Assembly: GCA_037443425.1 (NCBI GenBank)
Contig: JBBIOI010000055.1
Span: 1-21,892 of the forward strand
Direction of reading: 5' to 3'
Length of the DNA stretch: 21,892 nucleotides
DNA from: JBBIOI01 sp037443425
GTDB lineage: Bacteria; Desulfobacterota; BSN033; UBA1163
Both the position numbers and the translations under genes were made by a program. Shown piece after piece: positions 1-7,619 of this stretch. The notes below the pieces were generated by a model that saw only the letters and a program-made list of their open reading frames with translations, searched no databases and had not been told where the DNA came from. Position 1 is the first letter of the stretch, and each line of letters opens with the position of its first letter.

Positions 1-79
1 TTTATCTTTTTAGCCTCCAGTTGTCTGGTCAGCATAAAGAATTTTATTAAATAGAGTTTTATTTAGGCATCAACTTAAA

Positions 80-271
80 TTAACCTCCGCTAAAGATTTT
101 TGTAAATTTCTCTTTTTCGAGTCGTATCTTTTCAGTTTTATCTATCTGTACTACCTTTGAATCTTGAATAATAATCTGGACGCAACCATACTTAATGCCC
201 CTTAAGGCCTTTAGAATCTGGATCAAGATTTTTTTCTCATTTTCTGAGATATTATCAATTTCTGAGACCAT
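80..271 (-). CDS. YezD/DUF2292 family small protein
   Basis: A 63-residue protein without Cys clusters or membrane segments. The central part (ILKALRGIKYGCVQIIIQDS, then KVVQIDKTEKIRL) matches what I know of DUF2292/YezD: a short alpha-beta protein with the pattern ALR.I.YG.V.I.I.D.KVVQI...EK.R. Its biochemical role is not established; family members often sit beside sulfur-assimilation genes. Here it lies 16 bases downstream of an Rrf2 regulator on the same strand, so the two are probably co-transcribed. No strong Shine-Dalgarno precedes the ATG, which suggests coupling to rrf2 translation. On the minus strand, bases 13-18 read GGAGGC shortly before the window edge and may serve a further gene outside the window. 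Family assignment is fairly secure; function is unknown. Confidence 0.8.
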   Translation of the reverse strand: MVSEIDNISENEKKILIQILKALRGIKYGCVQIIIQDSKVVQIDKTEKIRLEKEKFTKIFSGG

Positions 272-287
272 TTTATAAAAGTTTATT

Positions 288-737
288 TTAAATGTAATAC
301 ATTAAGGTGTCATCTTTTTCTTCTTTAAGCTCCTTAGATCTTTTACAGACTTCTGCAAGTGTAATTTTATTTAAGATCTCAGCTGTAAGGTTTCCTACAT
401 CCATCATTATGCTTCTAATTCCACAAGTGAGCTCATTAGGACAGTTCAAATTATTATTAATACATTCTATTGGAGAAAGGGGACCATCAACCACACGGAT
501 AATCTCCGCTAAAGATATTTTATCTGGAGACCTACTAAGATAATAACCTCCTTTAACACCTCTTTTACTCTGAACAATTCCCGCATTTTTAAGTAAAATA
601 AAAATTTGCTCTAAGAATTTTTCAGGTATGTTCTCATTTTTAACGATATCATGTATTTGTCTGATACCTTTTTTATGGTTCAGGGCAAGATCTACAAGTG
701 CCCTTAATGCATACTCACCCTTTTTTGTTATTTTCAT
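288..737 (-). CDS. Rrf2-family transcriptional regulator, probably Fe-S binding
   Basis: A 149-residue Rrf2/IscR/CymR-type regulator. The N-terminus (MKITKKGEYALRALVDLA) and the winged-helix segment (IPEKFLEQIFILLKNAGIV, SKRGVKGGYYLSR) are diagnostic. Three Cys follow the dimerisation helix in the pattern C-x6-C-x5-C (ECINNNLNC, NELTC), the region where IscR binds its [2Fe-2S] cluster, so a cluster-sensing or cysteine/sulfur-status role is likely. The divergent neighbours encode an E1-like enzyme and a cysteine desulfurase, and the gene downstream is a YezD protein, all consistent with control of sulfur mobilisation. An AGTAT-n9-ATACT inverted repeat overlaps its own promoter and could be its operator (inference). 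IscR-like and CymR-like roles cannot be separated from sequence alone. Confidence 0.9.
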   Translation of the reverse strand: MKITKKGEYALRALVDLALNHKKGIRQIHDIVKNENIPEKFLEQIFILLKNAGIVQSKRGVKGGYYLSRSPDKISLAEIIRVVDGPLSPIECINNNLNCPNELTCGIRSIMMDVGNLTAEILNKITLAEVCKRSKELKEEKDDTLMYYI

Positions 738-765
738 ATTTAAACCATATTAAATTAATCAATTT

Positions 766-784
766 AGTATATTTTTAAAATACT
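766..784. promoter_or_regulatory. Candidate Rrf2 operator (imperfect inverted repeat)
   Basis: AGTATATTTTTAAAATACT has outer arms AGTAT/ATACT and a nearly symmetric A+T core. It lies in the gap between the divergent regulator and E1-like genes and covers the -10 and spacer of the predicted regulator promoter, as expected for an autorepressor. No second copy was found in the window. Confidence is low because AT-rich DNA gives such repeats by chance. Confidence 0.3.
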
Positions 785-800
785 TTTTAAAATTTGTCAA
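772..800 (-). promoter_or_regulatory. Predicted sigma70-type promoter for the Rrf2 gene
   Basis: Read on the minus strand, a perfect -35 TTGACA (bases 800-795) is followed after 17 bases by TAAAAA (777-772, 4 of 6 matches to TATAAT). Transcription would start near 765, about 28 bases before the ATG at 737. The region is very AT-rich, so the -10 is weak evidence; the -35 is the stronger part. Confidence 0.4.
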
Positions 801-876
801 GATTAATTATAAATAAAGTTTATTTTATAAATAAAGATTGAAATTTTATCTTTTTTATTTTAAATACTAATCAGTT

Positions 877-1887
877 ATGAATAACAGATACTCGAGACAG
901 GAAATTTTTCCTCATATCGGTAAAGAGGGTCAAAAAAGATTGAGGCGTAGTTTTGTAGTAATAGTCGGATGTGGAGCGTTGGGTTCGGTCATTTCCACCA
1001 TCTTAACAAGAGCAGGGATAGGGAGGATTAGAATTATTGATAGGGATTTTATAGAGCTTCATAACCTTTCCAGACAGGCACTTTTTGATGAAGAGGATGT
1101 AAAAAACCAGCTTCCAAAGGCGATTGCGGCTCAGAGACATCTTAAAAAGATAAATTCTGAGATTGAAATAGAGGGGATCGTTGCAGATATAAATTACACA
1201 AATATAGAAAAATTTGTAATGGGTGCAGATGTAATTATTGATGGCTTAGATAATTTTGAAACTCGAGGTCTTATCAATGATGTCTCCTTAAAGTATAATA
1301 TACCCTGGATTTATGGCGGTGCTTTAGGGGCCTCTGGGATGACAATGAATATCATTCCTCATAAAACCCCTTGTCTAAGGTGTATCAATCCTGAAATACC
1401 AAAAGGGGCAAGAATGTTAACTTGTGAAACTGCAGGAGTTATTAGCCCTGCTCCATTTATAATAGGTTCGATTCAATCAGCTGAAGCAATTAAAATATTG
1501 ATTGGGTCAGATGAGATAAATAAAGATCTTGTAACAATCAATGTCTGGCAGGGGAAATTCAAACGCATTGAGATTCGTCGATATCCTGAATGCCCTGCAT
1601 GTTCAGGTAAATACGAATTCTTAAATGCAAAATTTGGGACAAAAACCACCTCCCTCTGTGGTCAGAATGCTGTTCAGGTACTAAATCCCTATATAAAAGA
1701 GCTCTCTTTTGAAAGATTGGCCAAACATCTTAGTTCTATTGGCCGTGTTAATTATAATGAATTCATGCTTAGATTCGAGGTTGATAGATATGAAATGGTA
1801 ATATTTCCTGATGGCAGAGCTATCGTAAAAAATACAAGCGATGAATCACTGGCAAGAAACCTTTATGCAAAATATATTGGTGTTTAA
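877..1887 (+). CDS. ThiF/MoeB/HesA-type E1-like adenylyltransferase
   Basis: A 336-residue E1-like enzyme that would adenylate the C-terminus of a ubiquitin-like sulfur carrier (ThiS, MoaD or similar) in the cytoplasm. Visible features: the N-terminal SRQEIFPHIGKEGQKRL, the nucleotide-binding GCGALGS near residue 31, the acidic IIDRDFIELHNLSRQ strand, the DGLDNFETR motif, and two CxxC pairs (CLRC, CPAC) that should bind structural zinc. Cys183 in TCETAGV aligns with the ThiF cysteine that forms a carrier acyl-disulfide. A roughly 75-residue C-terminal extension (from CGQNAVQVLNP to LYAKYIG) is common in bacterial HesA/MoeB-like proteins. The cysteine desulfurase gene begins at the next base after the stop, so the pair probably couples adenylation to persulfide delivery. 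No carrier protein is encoded nearby. No clear Shine-Dalgarno precedes the ATG. The exact pathway (thiamine, molybdopterin or another) is not determined. Confidence 0.85.
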   Translation: MNNRYSRQEIFPHIGKEGQKRLRRSFVVIVGCGALGSVISTILTRAGIGRIRIIDRDFIELHNLSRQALFDEEDVKNQLPKAIAAQRHLKKINSEIEIEGIVADINYTNIEKFVMGADVIIDGLDNFETRGLINDVSLKYNIPWIYGGALGASGMTMNIIPHKTPCLRCINPEIPKGARMLTCETAGVISPAPFIIGSIQSAEAIKILIGSDEINKDLVTINVWQGKFKRIEIRRYPECPACSGKYEFLNAKFGTKTTSLCGQNAVQVLNPYIKELSFERLAKHLSSIGRVNYNEFMLRFEVDRYEMVIFPDGRAIVKNTSDESLARNLYAKYIGV

Positions 1888-3045
1888 ATGATATATCTTG
1901 ATAATGCAGCAACATCATGGCCAAAACCTGAGACCGTTTATCAGGCTATAAGTAATTTTTTAAAAGAAAAAGGAGGAAATCCTGGTCGCGGGAGCCATAG
2001 CATGGCTTCTGCGGCTATGGAAATTATTGAGGAAACAAGAAATCTTATTTCTGGCTTTATTAATTCTCCTGATCCGAATCGCATAATATTTACTTTAAAT
2101 TGTACTGATGCTTTGAATTTAGCCTTAAAAGGTCTTCTACGAAGTGGGGACCATGTAATAATAAGTCCTTTTGAACATAATTCTGTTATAAGACCATTAA
2201 ATAAGCTTTCGCGAACAGGAGTTGAAATATCTAAAATATATCCAACAAATGACAAAGGTATTGTTTCACCAGAAAATATTAAAAAAGCAATTAAGAAAAA
2301 TACAAAGCTTATTGTAATAACTCATGCATCCAATGTCACAGGGGTTATTCAGCCCATCGAAGAGTATGGGAAAATCGCAAGGACAAATGATTTGATCCTC
2401 TTAGTAGATGCAGCACAGACAATAGGAAAATATCCAATCGATGTCCAGAAAAGTAGCATAGACCTGCTTGCATTTTCTGGCCACAAGGGTTTATTTGGTC
2501 CTCCAGGAACAGGGATACTTTATATAGGTGAAAGAGTTGATCTCGATACGATTCGAGAAGGAGGAACAGGATCGCAATCAGAGGTTGAAGAGCAACCATC
2601 GATTTTACCCGATAGATATGAAAGCGGGACTCCCAATACCTTAGGGATATGTGGATTAGGGGCAGGGGTGAAATTTATTCTTTCAGAAGGTTTAGAGAAG
2701 ATTAAAATGCACGGCCAGCATTTAATCAGAAAGCTTATTGAAGGCCTTTCAAACATAAATACCATATCTATTTATACCCCTAAAAAGTCATCTGATATTG
2801 TTCCCATACTATCTTTCAATATTAAGGGTTATACGCCTGGAGAAGTAGGGATCATCCTCGATCAGGCATTTGACATTAAAGTAAGAGCAGGTCTTCACTG
2901 TGCAGCATTAGCCCACAAAGCCATGGGGACCTATCCACAAGGTACAGTCAGGTTAAGTCCAGGCTATTTTAACACCTCTGATGAGATTGATTCAACAATC
3001 ATGGCTATTGAAAAGATAGCAAAAAATTCCTCAATTAATTGTTAA
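1888..3045 (+). CDS. Cysteine desulfurase (group II, SufS/Csd-like)
   Basis: A 385-residue PLP-dependent class V aminotransferase-fold enzyme that converts cysteine to alanine and holds the sulfur as an enzyme persulfide. The N-terminus IYLDNAATSWPKP is typical. The Schiff-base Lys200 is in LLAFSGHKGLFGPPGTG and the persulfide Cys338 in RAGLHCAALAHK, a group II arrangement. The PLP-contacting HASNVTG and LVDAAQTIG segments are also present. The start codon abuts the stop of the E1-like gene, indicating translational coupling and a shared sulfur-transfer task. Its last codons overlap the predicted BirA operator of the bio operon, so the biotin genes lie directly downstream; it could also supply sulfur to the BioB cluster (inference). 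It is the intact counterpart to the lysine-less NifS-like protein at 18971-20146. Confidence 0.92.
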   Translation: MIYLDNAATSWPKPETVYQAISNFLKEKGGNPGRGSHSMASAAMEIIEETRNLISGFINSPDPNRIIFTLNCTDALNLALKGLLRSGDHVIISPFEHNSVIRPLNKLSRTGVEISKIYPTNDKGIVSPENIKKAIKKNTKLIVITHASNVTGVIQPIEEYGKIARTNDLILLVDAAQTIGKYPIDVQKSSIDLLAFSGHKGLFGPPGTGILYIGERVDLDTIREGGTGSQSEVEEQPSILPDRYESGTPNTLGICGLGAGVKFILSEGLEKIKMHGQHLIRKLIEGLSNINTISIYTPKKSSDIVPILSFNIKGYTPGEVGIILDQAFDIKVRAGLHCAALAHKAMGTYPQGTVRLSPGYFNTSDEIDSTIMAIEKIAKNSSINC

Positions 3046-3069
3046 CTTAAATATAAATAATGTTGACAT
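3039..3069 (+). promoter_or_regulatory. Predicted BirA operator of the bio operon
   Basis: TTGTTAAC, 15 bases, GTTGACAT. The arms match the widely conserved bacterial BirA site, roughly TTGTwAAC-N14-16-GTTwACAA, with two mismatches in the right arm. It overlaps the stop codon of the cysteine desulfurase gene and contains the -35 TTGACA of the promoter at 3063-3091, an ideal place for repression by biotinoyl-AMP-bound BirA. It implies a BirA with an N-terminal helix-turn-helix elsewhere in the genome. Confidence 0.7.
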
Positions 3070-3091
3070 TTAATTTTCCTTGTATTATAAT
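3063..3091 (+). promoter_or_regulatory. Consensus sigma70 promoter driving bioBFAD
   Basis: TTGACA at 3063-3068 and TATAAT at 3086-3091 with a 17-base spacer, a perfect match in both hexamers and spacing. Transcription would start near 3098, leaving a leader of about 260 bases before bioB that contains the long inverted repeat. It is the strongest core promoter seen in the window. Confidence 0.75.
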
Positions 3092-3127
3092 ATATCATAA
3101 AATTTAATATTGTTTGAAAAAGGAGAG

Positions 3128-3340
3128 CTCTGAAAAACTATTTAAAAATTCTTTCATAGATGGGGAGGTAGGGTGAAAAAGCCTTCGAGCGGATACCTTT
3201 TATAGATTAGCACTATTGATAAATCCCCTTAAAATAATTGGTTTTTTCTAAAGCGATTGTTAGAAATTTAAACAATAAAAGCCTGCATTCGAAGGGTTTT
3301 GAACCCTACCTCCCCAGTCTAATCAAAGACTTTTTCAGAG
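3128..3340. repeat. Long imperfect inverted repeat in the bio leader
   Basis: Three blocks recur in inverted order: CTCTGAAAAA (3128-3137) with TTTTTCAGAG (3331-3340); TGGGGAGGTAGGGT (3161-3174) with ACCCTACCTCCCCA (3303-3316); CCTTCGA (3182-3188) with TCGAAGG (3289-3295). The 7-base gap between the two inner blocks is conserved in both arms. The arms flank about 100 bases without an ORF. It may be a MITE- or REP-type mobile element, or a structured leader. It separates the promoter from bioB and explains the long leader. No other copy lies in this window. Confidence 0.6.
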
Positions 3341-3360
3341 GTCTCAAAAGGTTATCATTT

Positions 3361-4350
3361 ATGAAGATTTTATATAAAATAGAAGAAAATATTTTATCAG
3401 GGCAAGGCATTTCTGAGGAAGAAGCAAAGACTATACTTCAGATGAATTATGAAGATTTTTTAGAAATTTTATCTCTTGCCAATAAGGCAAGGATTAAGTT
3501 CAAGGGAAATGAAATTAGTCTCTGTTCCATAATCAATGCAAAATCTGGGATGTGTCAGGAAGATTGCGCCTTCTGTTCACAATCACTCCATCACAATACC
3601 AAGGCACCAGTGTATCCCTTTGTCGGAGAAGATATTATTATTGAGCGTGCGAAAGAGGCAACAAAGATTAATGCTCGTGAATTTTCAATAGTGATAAGCG
3701 GTTATAGCGTTGATAATGAGGATGAACTTAAGAAAATTGAAAAAGCTATAGCAGGCATATCGAGAGAGACCAGGCTTGAGCCCTGCGCATCACTTGGAAT
3801 TCTTGACAGGGATTCACTAAAAAGACTTAAGGATGCGGGTTTAAAGAATTATCACCATAATCTTGAAACAGCTCGAAGTTTTTTTAAAAACATATGTACC
3901 ACCCACAGCTACGATGAAGACCTTGAGACTATTAGAAATGCAAAAGAACTGGGATTTCATATATGCTGTGGTGGAATTTTTGGAATGGGCGAATCATGGC
4001 AACATCGCATTGAGTTGGCCTATACACTTAAAGAACTCGATGTAGATTCGATCCCAATAAATTTTTTAAACCCTATCCCTGGGACACCACTTGAGAATGC
4101 AAGATATCTTACACCAATTGAATGCCTTAAGATAATCGCTCTTTTCAGATTAATAATGCCCCAAAAGGATATTTTTGTATGTGGGGGTAGGGAAGTAAAC
4201 CTGAGGGATCTTCAGTCAATGATATTTTTTTCGGGTGCAAATGGAATGATGATTGGTGGATACCTTACAACAAAAGGTCGAAATCCGAATGAGGATATTC
4301 AGATGATAAATGACCTCGGTTTGAAGATTAAACAATCCGGTAGATTATGA
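3361..4350 (+). CDS. bioB: Biotin synthase (radical SAM)
   Basis: A 329-residue enzyme that inserts sulfur into dethiobiotin. The radical-SAM [4Fe-4S] ligands are C65, C69 and C72 (GMCQEDCAFCSQS). The auxiliary sulfur-donor site differs from the E. coli type: the position of E. coli Cys97 is Ser109 (REFSIVISG), while C142 (EPCASLG), C202 (HICCGG) and the conserved Arg277 (GGREVN) are present, with extra Cys at 203 and 274. This arrangement could hold a different auxiliary cluster. I chose ATG 3361 because the protein then begins like known BioB (MKILYKIEENILSGQGIS); the open frame back to a TTG at 3238 runs through the inverted repeat and has no homology. Its stop overlaps the bioF start (ATGA). 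First gene of a BirA-type regulated operon. Confidence 0.93.
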   Translation: MKILYKIEENILSGQGISEEEAKTILQMNYEDFLEILSLANKARIKFKGNEISLCSIINAKSGMCQEDCAFCSQSLHHNTKAPVYPFVGEDIIIERAKEATKINAREFSIVISGYSVDNEDELKKIEKAIAGISRETRLEPCASLGILDRDSLKRLKDAGLKNYHHNLETARSFFKNICTTHSYDEDLETIRNAKELGFHICCGGIFGMGESWQHRIELAYTLKELDVDSIPINFLNPIPGTPLENARYLTPIECLKIIALFRLIMPQKDIFVCGGREVNLRDLQSMIFFSGANGMMIGGYLTTKGRNPNEDIQMINDLGLKIKQSGRL

Positions 4351-5525
4351 GAATAACTCCTTATTTAAATTATTTTTCAGAAGAACTTAAGAAATTAAAA
4401 AGATTGAATCTTGAGAGAAGACTACGTCTTATTGAATCTGCTCAAAACCCAGAAATAATCCTCGATGGTAGAAAGGTTATAATACTTTGTTCAAATAATT
4501 ACTTAGGACTTGCAAATTCAAGATATTTAAAAAAAGCTGCAATCGATGCAATAAAAACATTTGGAATAGGTTCCTGCGCCTCACGTCTGATTTCAGGGAA
4601 TATGACACTTCACGAAGAATTAGAAGAAAGGGTAGCAAATTTTAAGAGAAAACAATGTACATTGATTTTTAATTCAGGTTATCATGCAAATACCGGTATA
4701 ATCCCTGCCATTGCTAATGAAGGAGATCTAATACTAAGTGACGAACTTAACCATGCTTCCATCATAGATGGCTGTAGATTAAGCAGAGCCGAAACTATTG
4801 TGTACCCTCACAAAGATGTAAATTTCATTGAAAATATATTGAAAAAGTCAAGACATAAAAAGAGACTTCTCGTTACAGATGGAATTTTCAGTATGGATGG
4901 AGATATTGCACCCCTTTCTGAGATAGTCCAGCTTAAGAATAAATACGATTTTCTTCTAATAGTTGACGAGGCCCATGCTACAGGCGTAATAGGTAAAGAT
5001 GGGAGAGGAGTAGTAGACTACTTAAATTTAAATGATTCCGTTGATATCATCATGGGGACATTTGGTAAGGCACTCGGTAGCTATGGGGCTTATGTAGCAA
5101 CAAATAGGGTCATTAAAAAATACTTAATAAATAAGGCCCGAAGCCTTATATTCAGCACTTCACTCCCACCTTCTCTATGTGCATCTGCTATAAAAGCTAT
5201 AGAGATAGTAGAAAAGAATCCAGGATTAATTAAAAAATTGCATAAGAATGTGGCATTAATCAAGAATAATTTAAGAAGCTTATTCCCTCGAATCCCTGAT
5301 AATGAAGTACCTATAATACCAATAATAATTGGTGAGGAAGAAAAAACAATGAAAATCTGTGAAAGGTTATTAAAAAATGGCTTATTCATACAGGGTTTAA
5401 GGCCTCCAAGTGTTCCTCAAGGGACGTCACGCCTGAGGCTTACAGTAATGGCAACTCATACTGAAGGTCAACTAAAAATGGTTACTTCTGTTATTGAGAA
5501 AATATTTGAGACATATATTTCTTAG
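4347..5525 (+). CDS. bioF: 8-amino-7-oxononanoate synthase
   Basis: A 392-residue PLP enzyme of the alpha-oxoamine synthase family. It condenses pimeloyl-ACP (or -CoA) with L-alanine to give 8-amino-7-oxononanoate, the first step of biotin ring assembly. Diagnostic segments: CSNNYLGLA, GSCASRLISGNMTLHEELE, IFNSGYHANTG, LNHASIIDG, VDEAHATGVIG, and the Schiff-base Lys241 in TFGKALGSYGAYVA. The C-terminal PPSVPQGTSRLRLT motif is also typical. Length is normal for BioF. The start overlaps the bioB stop by four bases, so the two are translationally coupled. The close homologue Kbl (2-amino-3-ketobutyrate CoA ligase) is the alternative, but the bio operon context settles it. Confidence 0.94.
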   Translation: MRITPYLNYFSEELKKLKRLNLERRLRLIESAQNPEIILDGRKVIILCSNNYLGLANSRYLKKAAIDAIKTFGIGSCASRLISGNMTLHEELEERVANFKRKQCTLIFNSGYHANTGIIPAIANEGDLILSDELNHASIIDGCRLSRAETIVYPHKDVNFIENILKKSRHKKRLLVTDGIFSMDGDIAPLSEIVQLKNKYDFLLIVDEAHATGVIGKDGRGVVDYLNLNDSVDIIMGTFGKALGSYGAYVATNRVIKKYLINKARSLIFSTSLPPSLCASAIKAIEIVEKNPGLIKKLHKNVALIKNNLRSLFPRIPDNEVPIIPIIIGEEEKTMKICERLLKNGLFIQGLRPPSVPQGTSRLRLTVMATHTEGQLKMVTSVIEKIFETYIS

Positions 5526-5542
5526 CATTGATTCTAAAGTAT

Positions 5543-6907
5543 ATGAAGTATAGTAAAGCATATCTTGAATATTTAGATAAAAAATATATATGGCATCCCT
5601 TTACCCAGATGAAGGAATGGATGGATGAAGAGATAATAATAATAACTCGTGGGAAAGGAAATTACATATATGATATAGATGGAAATAGATACTTTGATGG
5701 TGTTTCATCTCTCTGGTGTAATATTCACGGCCATATAAACAAAAAAATAAACGAAGCCCTGAAAGGGCAGATCGATAAGATCTCTCATTCAACATTTCTT
5801 GGATTAACAAATGTACCCGCAATTCTTTTAGCTGAGAAACTAATAAAGATCCTGCCAGATGGATTAACAAGAATTTTTTATTCTGATAATGGTTCAACCG
5901 CAGTAGAGGTTGCAATAAAAATAGCCTTCATGTACTGGCAACACAAGGGCGAGCTACATAAAAAAAGGTTCATTCATTTAAATAATGGATATCATGGAGA
6001 TACAATCGGAGCTGTAAGTGTGGGAGGGATTCCCCTCTTTCATAATGCCTTTAAGCCGCTATTATTCCCAACAATTAAGGCCCCATCTCCTTACTGTTAT
6101 CGTTGTGAATTCAACCTCAAATATCCATCCTGCAATCTCTTATGTGCTGAAAAGATAAGGACAATAGTCGAAGAGAATCCTAACGAAATCGCAGCATTAA
6201 TCTTAGAGCCAATTGTTCAAGCCGCAGGAGGTATTATTGTTTCACCTCCAGGGTATTTAAAAAAGGTAAAAGAGATATGTTCTAAATATGGGATTCTCTT
6301 AATAGCTGATGAAGTTGCAACAGGATTTATGCGAACAGGTAAGATGTTTGCTGTAAATCATGAAGAGATAAAACCTGATATAATTTGTCTATCTAAAGGC
6401 CTTACAAATGGATATCTTCCCCTTGCTGTTACTGCTACAACCGAGGAGATTTTCTCTGCATTTTTAGGTGGATACGATGAATTTAAAACATTTTTCCATG
6501 GACATACATATACAGGTAATCAATTGAGTTGTACCGCGGCACTTGTCTCACTCAAATTATTATTGAAGAAAGAGTTTATAAAAAGGGTTGAAGAGAAGAT
6601 CCATATTTTTGAAAAAAATCTAAAGATGTTGAGTGAACTGAAACACGTAGGAGATATAAGGCAGAAAGGTTTAATAACAGGTATTGAGTTGGTAGAAGAT
6701 AAAGAAAGTAAAAAAATTTACAATTATTCAAAAAGAATTGGTCATAGGGTCTGTAAGGAGATCAGAAAATTTGGGATCTTTTTACGTCCTCTGGGGGATG
6801 TTATAGTCCTTATGCCACCATTAAGTATAACAGAAAGGGAAATCAAACATCTAATCGATTCTACATTTAAATCTATTAAAGAAGTTACAGAAAAAGAGGT
6901 AAATTAA
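5543..6907 (+). CDS. bioA: Adenosylmethionine-8-amino-7-oxononanoate aminotransferase
   Basis: A 454-residue class III PLP aminotransferase that makes 7,8-diaminopelargonate. Motifs: IWHPFTQMKEW near the N-terminus, VSSLWCNIHGH, FYSDNGSTAVEVAIK, NNGYHGDTIGAVSVGG, LIADEVATGFMRTGKM, and Schiff-base Lys285 in CLSKGLTNGYLPLA. A Cys-containing insert (CYRCEFNLKYPSCNLLC) is present; I recall similar inserts in BioA of thermophilic and anaerobic lineages. The frame is open from a TTG at 5528, but ATG 5543 gives the normal N-terminus and is preferred. Whether the amino donor is SAM (BioA) or lysine (BioK) cannot be settled by eye. It follows bioF by 17 bases. Confidence 0.93.
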   Translation: MKYSKAYLEYLDKKYIWHPFTQMKEWMDEEIIIITRGKGNYIYDIDGNRYFDGVSSLWCNIHGHINKKINEALKGQIDKISHSTFLGLTNVPAILLAEKLIKILPDGLTRIFYSDNGSTAVEVAIKIAFMYWQHKGELHKKRFIHLNNGYHGDTIGAVSVGGIPLFHNAFKPLLFPTIKAPSPYCYRCEFNLKYPSCNLLCAEKIRTIVEENPNEIAALILEPIVQAAGGIIVSPPGYLKKVKEICSKYGILLIADEVATGFMRTGKMFAVNHEEIKPDIICLSKGLTNGYLPLAVTATTEEIFSAFLGGYDEFKTFFHGHTYTGNQLSCTAALVSLKLLLKKEFIKRVEEKIHIFEKNLKMLSELKHVGDIRQKGLITGIELVEDKESKKIYNYSKRIGHRVCKEIRKFGIFLRPLGDVIVLMPPLSITEREIKHLIDSTFKSIKEVTEKEVN

Positions 6908-6908
6908 T

Positions 6909-7604
6909 GTGAAGGGAATTTTTATAACAGGCACTGATACAGGTGTTGGAAAGACCTTCATTTCGTGTGTCATTGCAAGGAACCTGAGGAAGAAAGGGAT
7001 TAATGTTGGTGTGATGAAACCAGTAGAGACAGGTTGTAAAAGGAAAGGAGATAGTCTTTTCCCCGAGGATGGCATAATGCTTAAAGATGCATCCAATGTT
7101 AAAGATTCGATTAATTCAATTGTTCCATATCGATTTCGCTATCCCCTTTCGCCATTTATGGCCGCATACCTTGAAAATAGAAGGATAAGTATCGATAAAA
7201 TAAAAAACATATATTTTAAAATTTTTAAAAAGTATGATCTAATCCTTGTAGAGGGAGCAGGAGGTTTACTGGTGCCTGTTACAAAAGAATTTACATACCT
7301 TGATCTTATAAAGGATCTAAAACTTTCTGTAATTATTGTTGCATCAAATAGACTTGGAGTAATAAACCATGTGCTTCTAACCGTCTTATTACTTGAATAC
7401 AACAATATAACTCCATTATGTATAATACTGAATAATTTAAGTTCTAAAAAAGATATTGCACAAAAGACAAATTTAATTGCGCTTAAAAAAATTATTAAAA
7501 AAATTCCTATTCTTAATTTCCCTTACAGGCCCAGAATAGAATTTCAGGAAAATTTCATTCATTCTCTCACTAAGCCTCTTCAGTTATTGAGAAGTAAAGT
7601 GTGA
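6909..7604 (+). CDS. bioD: Dethiobiotin synthetase
   Basis: A 231-residue P-loop enzyme that closes the ureido ring of biotin with CO2 and ATP. The Walker A motif GTDTGVGKT lies at residues 8-16, followed by KPVETGC and the LVEGAGGLLVP motif, all characteristic of BioD. The start is GTG at 6909 with GAGGT eight bases upstream; the bioA stop ends two bases before it. It ends the operon: bioC, bioH or bioW for the pimeloyl branch are absent here, so pimelate supply must be encoded elsewhere. The convergent efflux operon ends 15 bases away; a short TGAGAG/CTCTCA hairpin (7602-7622) spans the junction but has no U-tract. Confidence 0.94.
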   Translation: MKGIFITGTDTGVGKTFISCVIARNLRKKGINVGVMKPVETGCKRKGDSLFPEDGIMLKDASNVKDSINSIVPYRFRYPLSPFMAAYLENRRISIDKIKNIYFKIFKKYDLILVEGAGGLLVPVTKEFTYLDLIKDLKLSVIIVASNRLGVINHVLLTVLLLEYNNITPLCIILNNLSSKKDIAQKTNLIALKKIIKKIPILNFPYRPRIEFQENFIHSLTKPLQLLRSKV

Positions 7605-7619
7605 GAGGAAATTTATCTC

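Noticed and set aside
87..517. 13-base direct repeat CTCCGCTAAAGAT near 86 and 505
   Set aside because: Both copies lie in coding regions of unrelated proteins; likely coincidence.
3289..3310. tRNA T-arm-like sequence (GGGTTTTGAACCC)
   Set aside because: No acceptor, D or anticodon arms surround it; it is part of the inverted repeat. No tRNA, rRNA or CRISPR array was recognised in the window.
3238..3360. N-terminal extension of bioB from a TTG at 3238
   Set aside because: It reads through the right arm of the inverted repeat and has no similarity to BioB; ATG 3361 gives the normal N-terminus.
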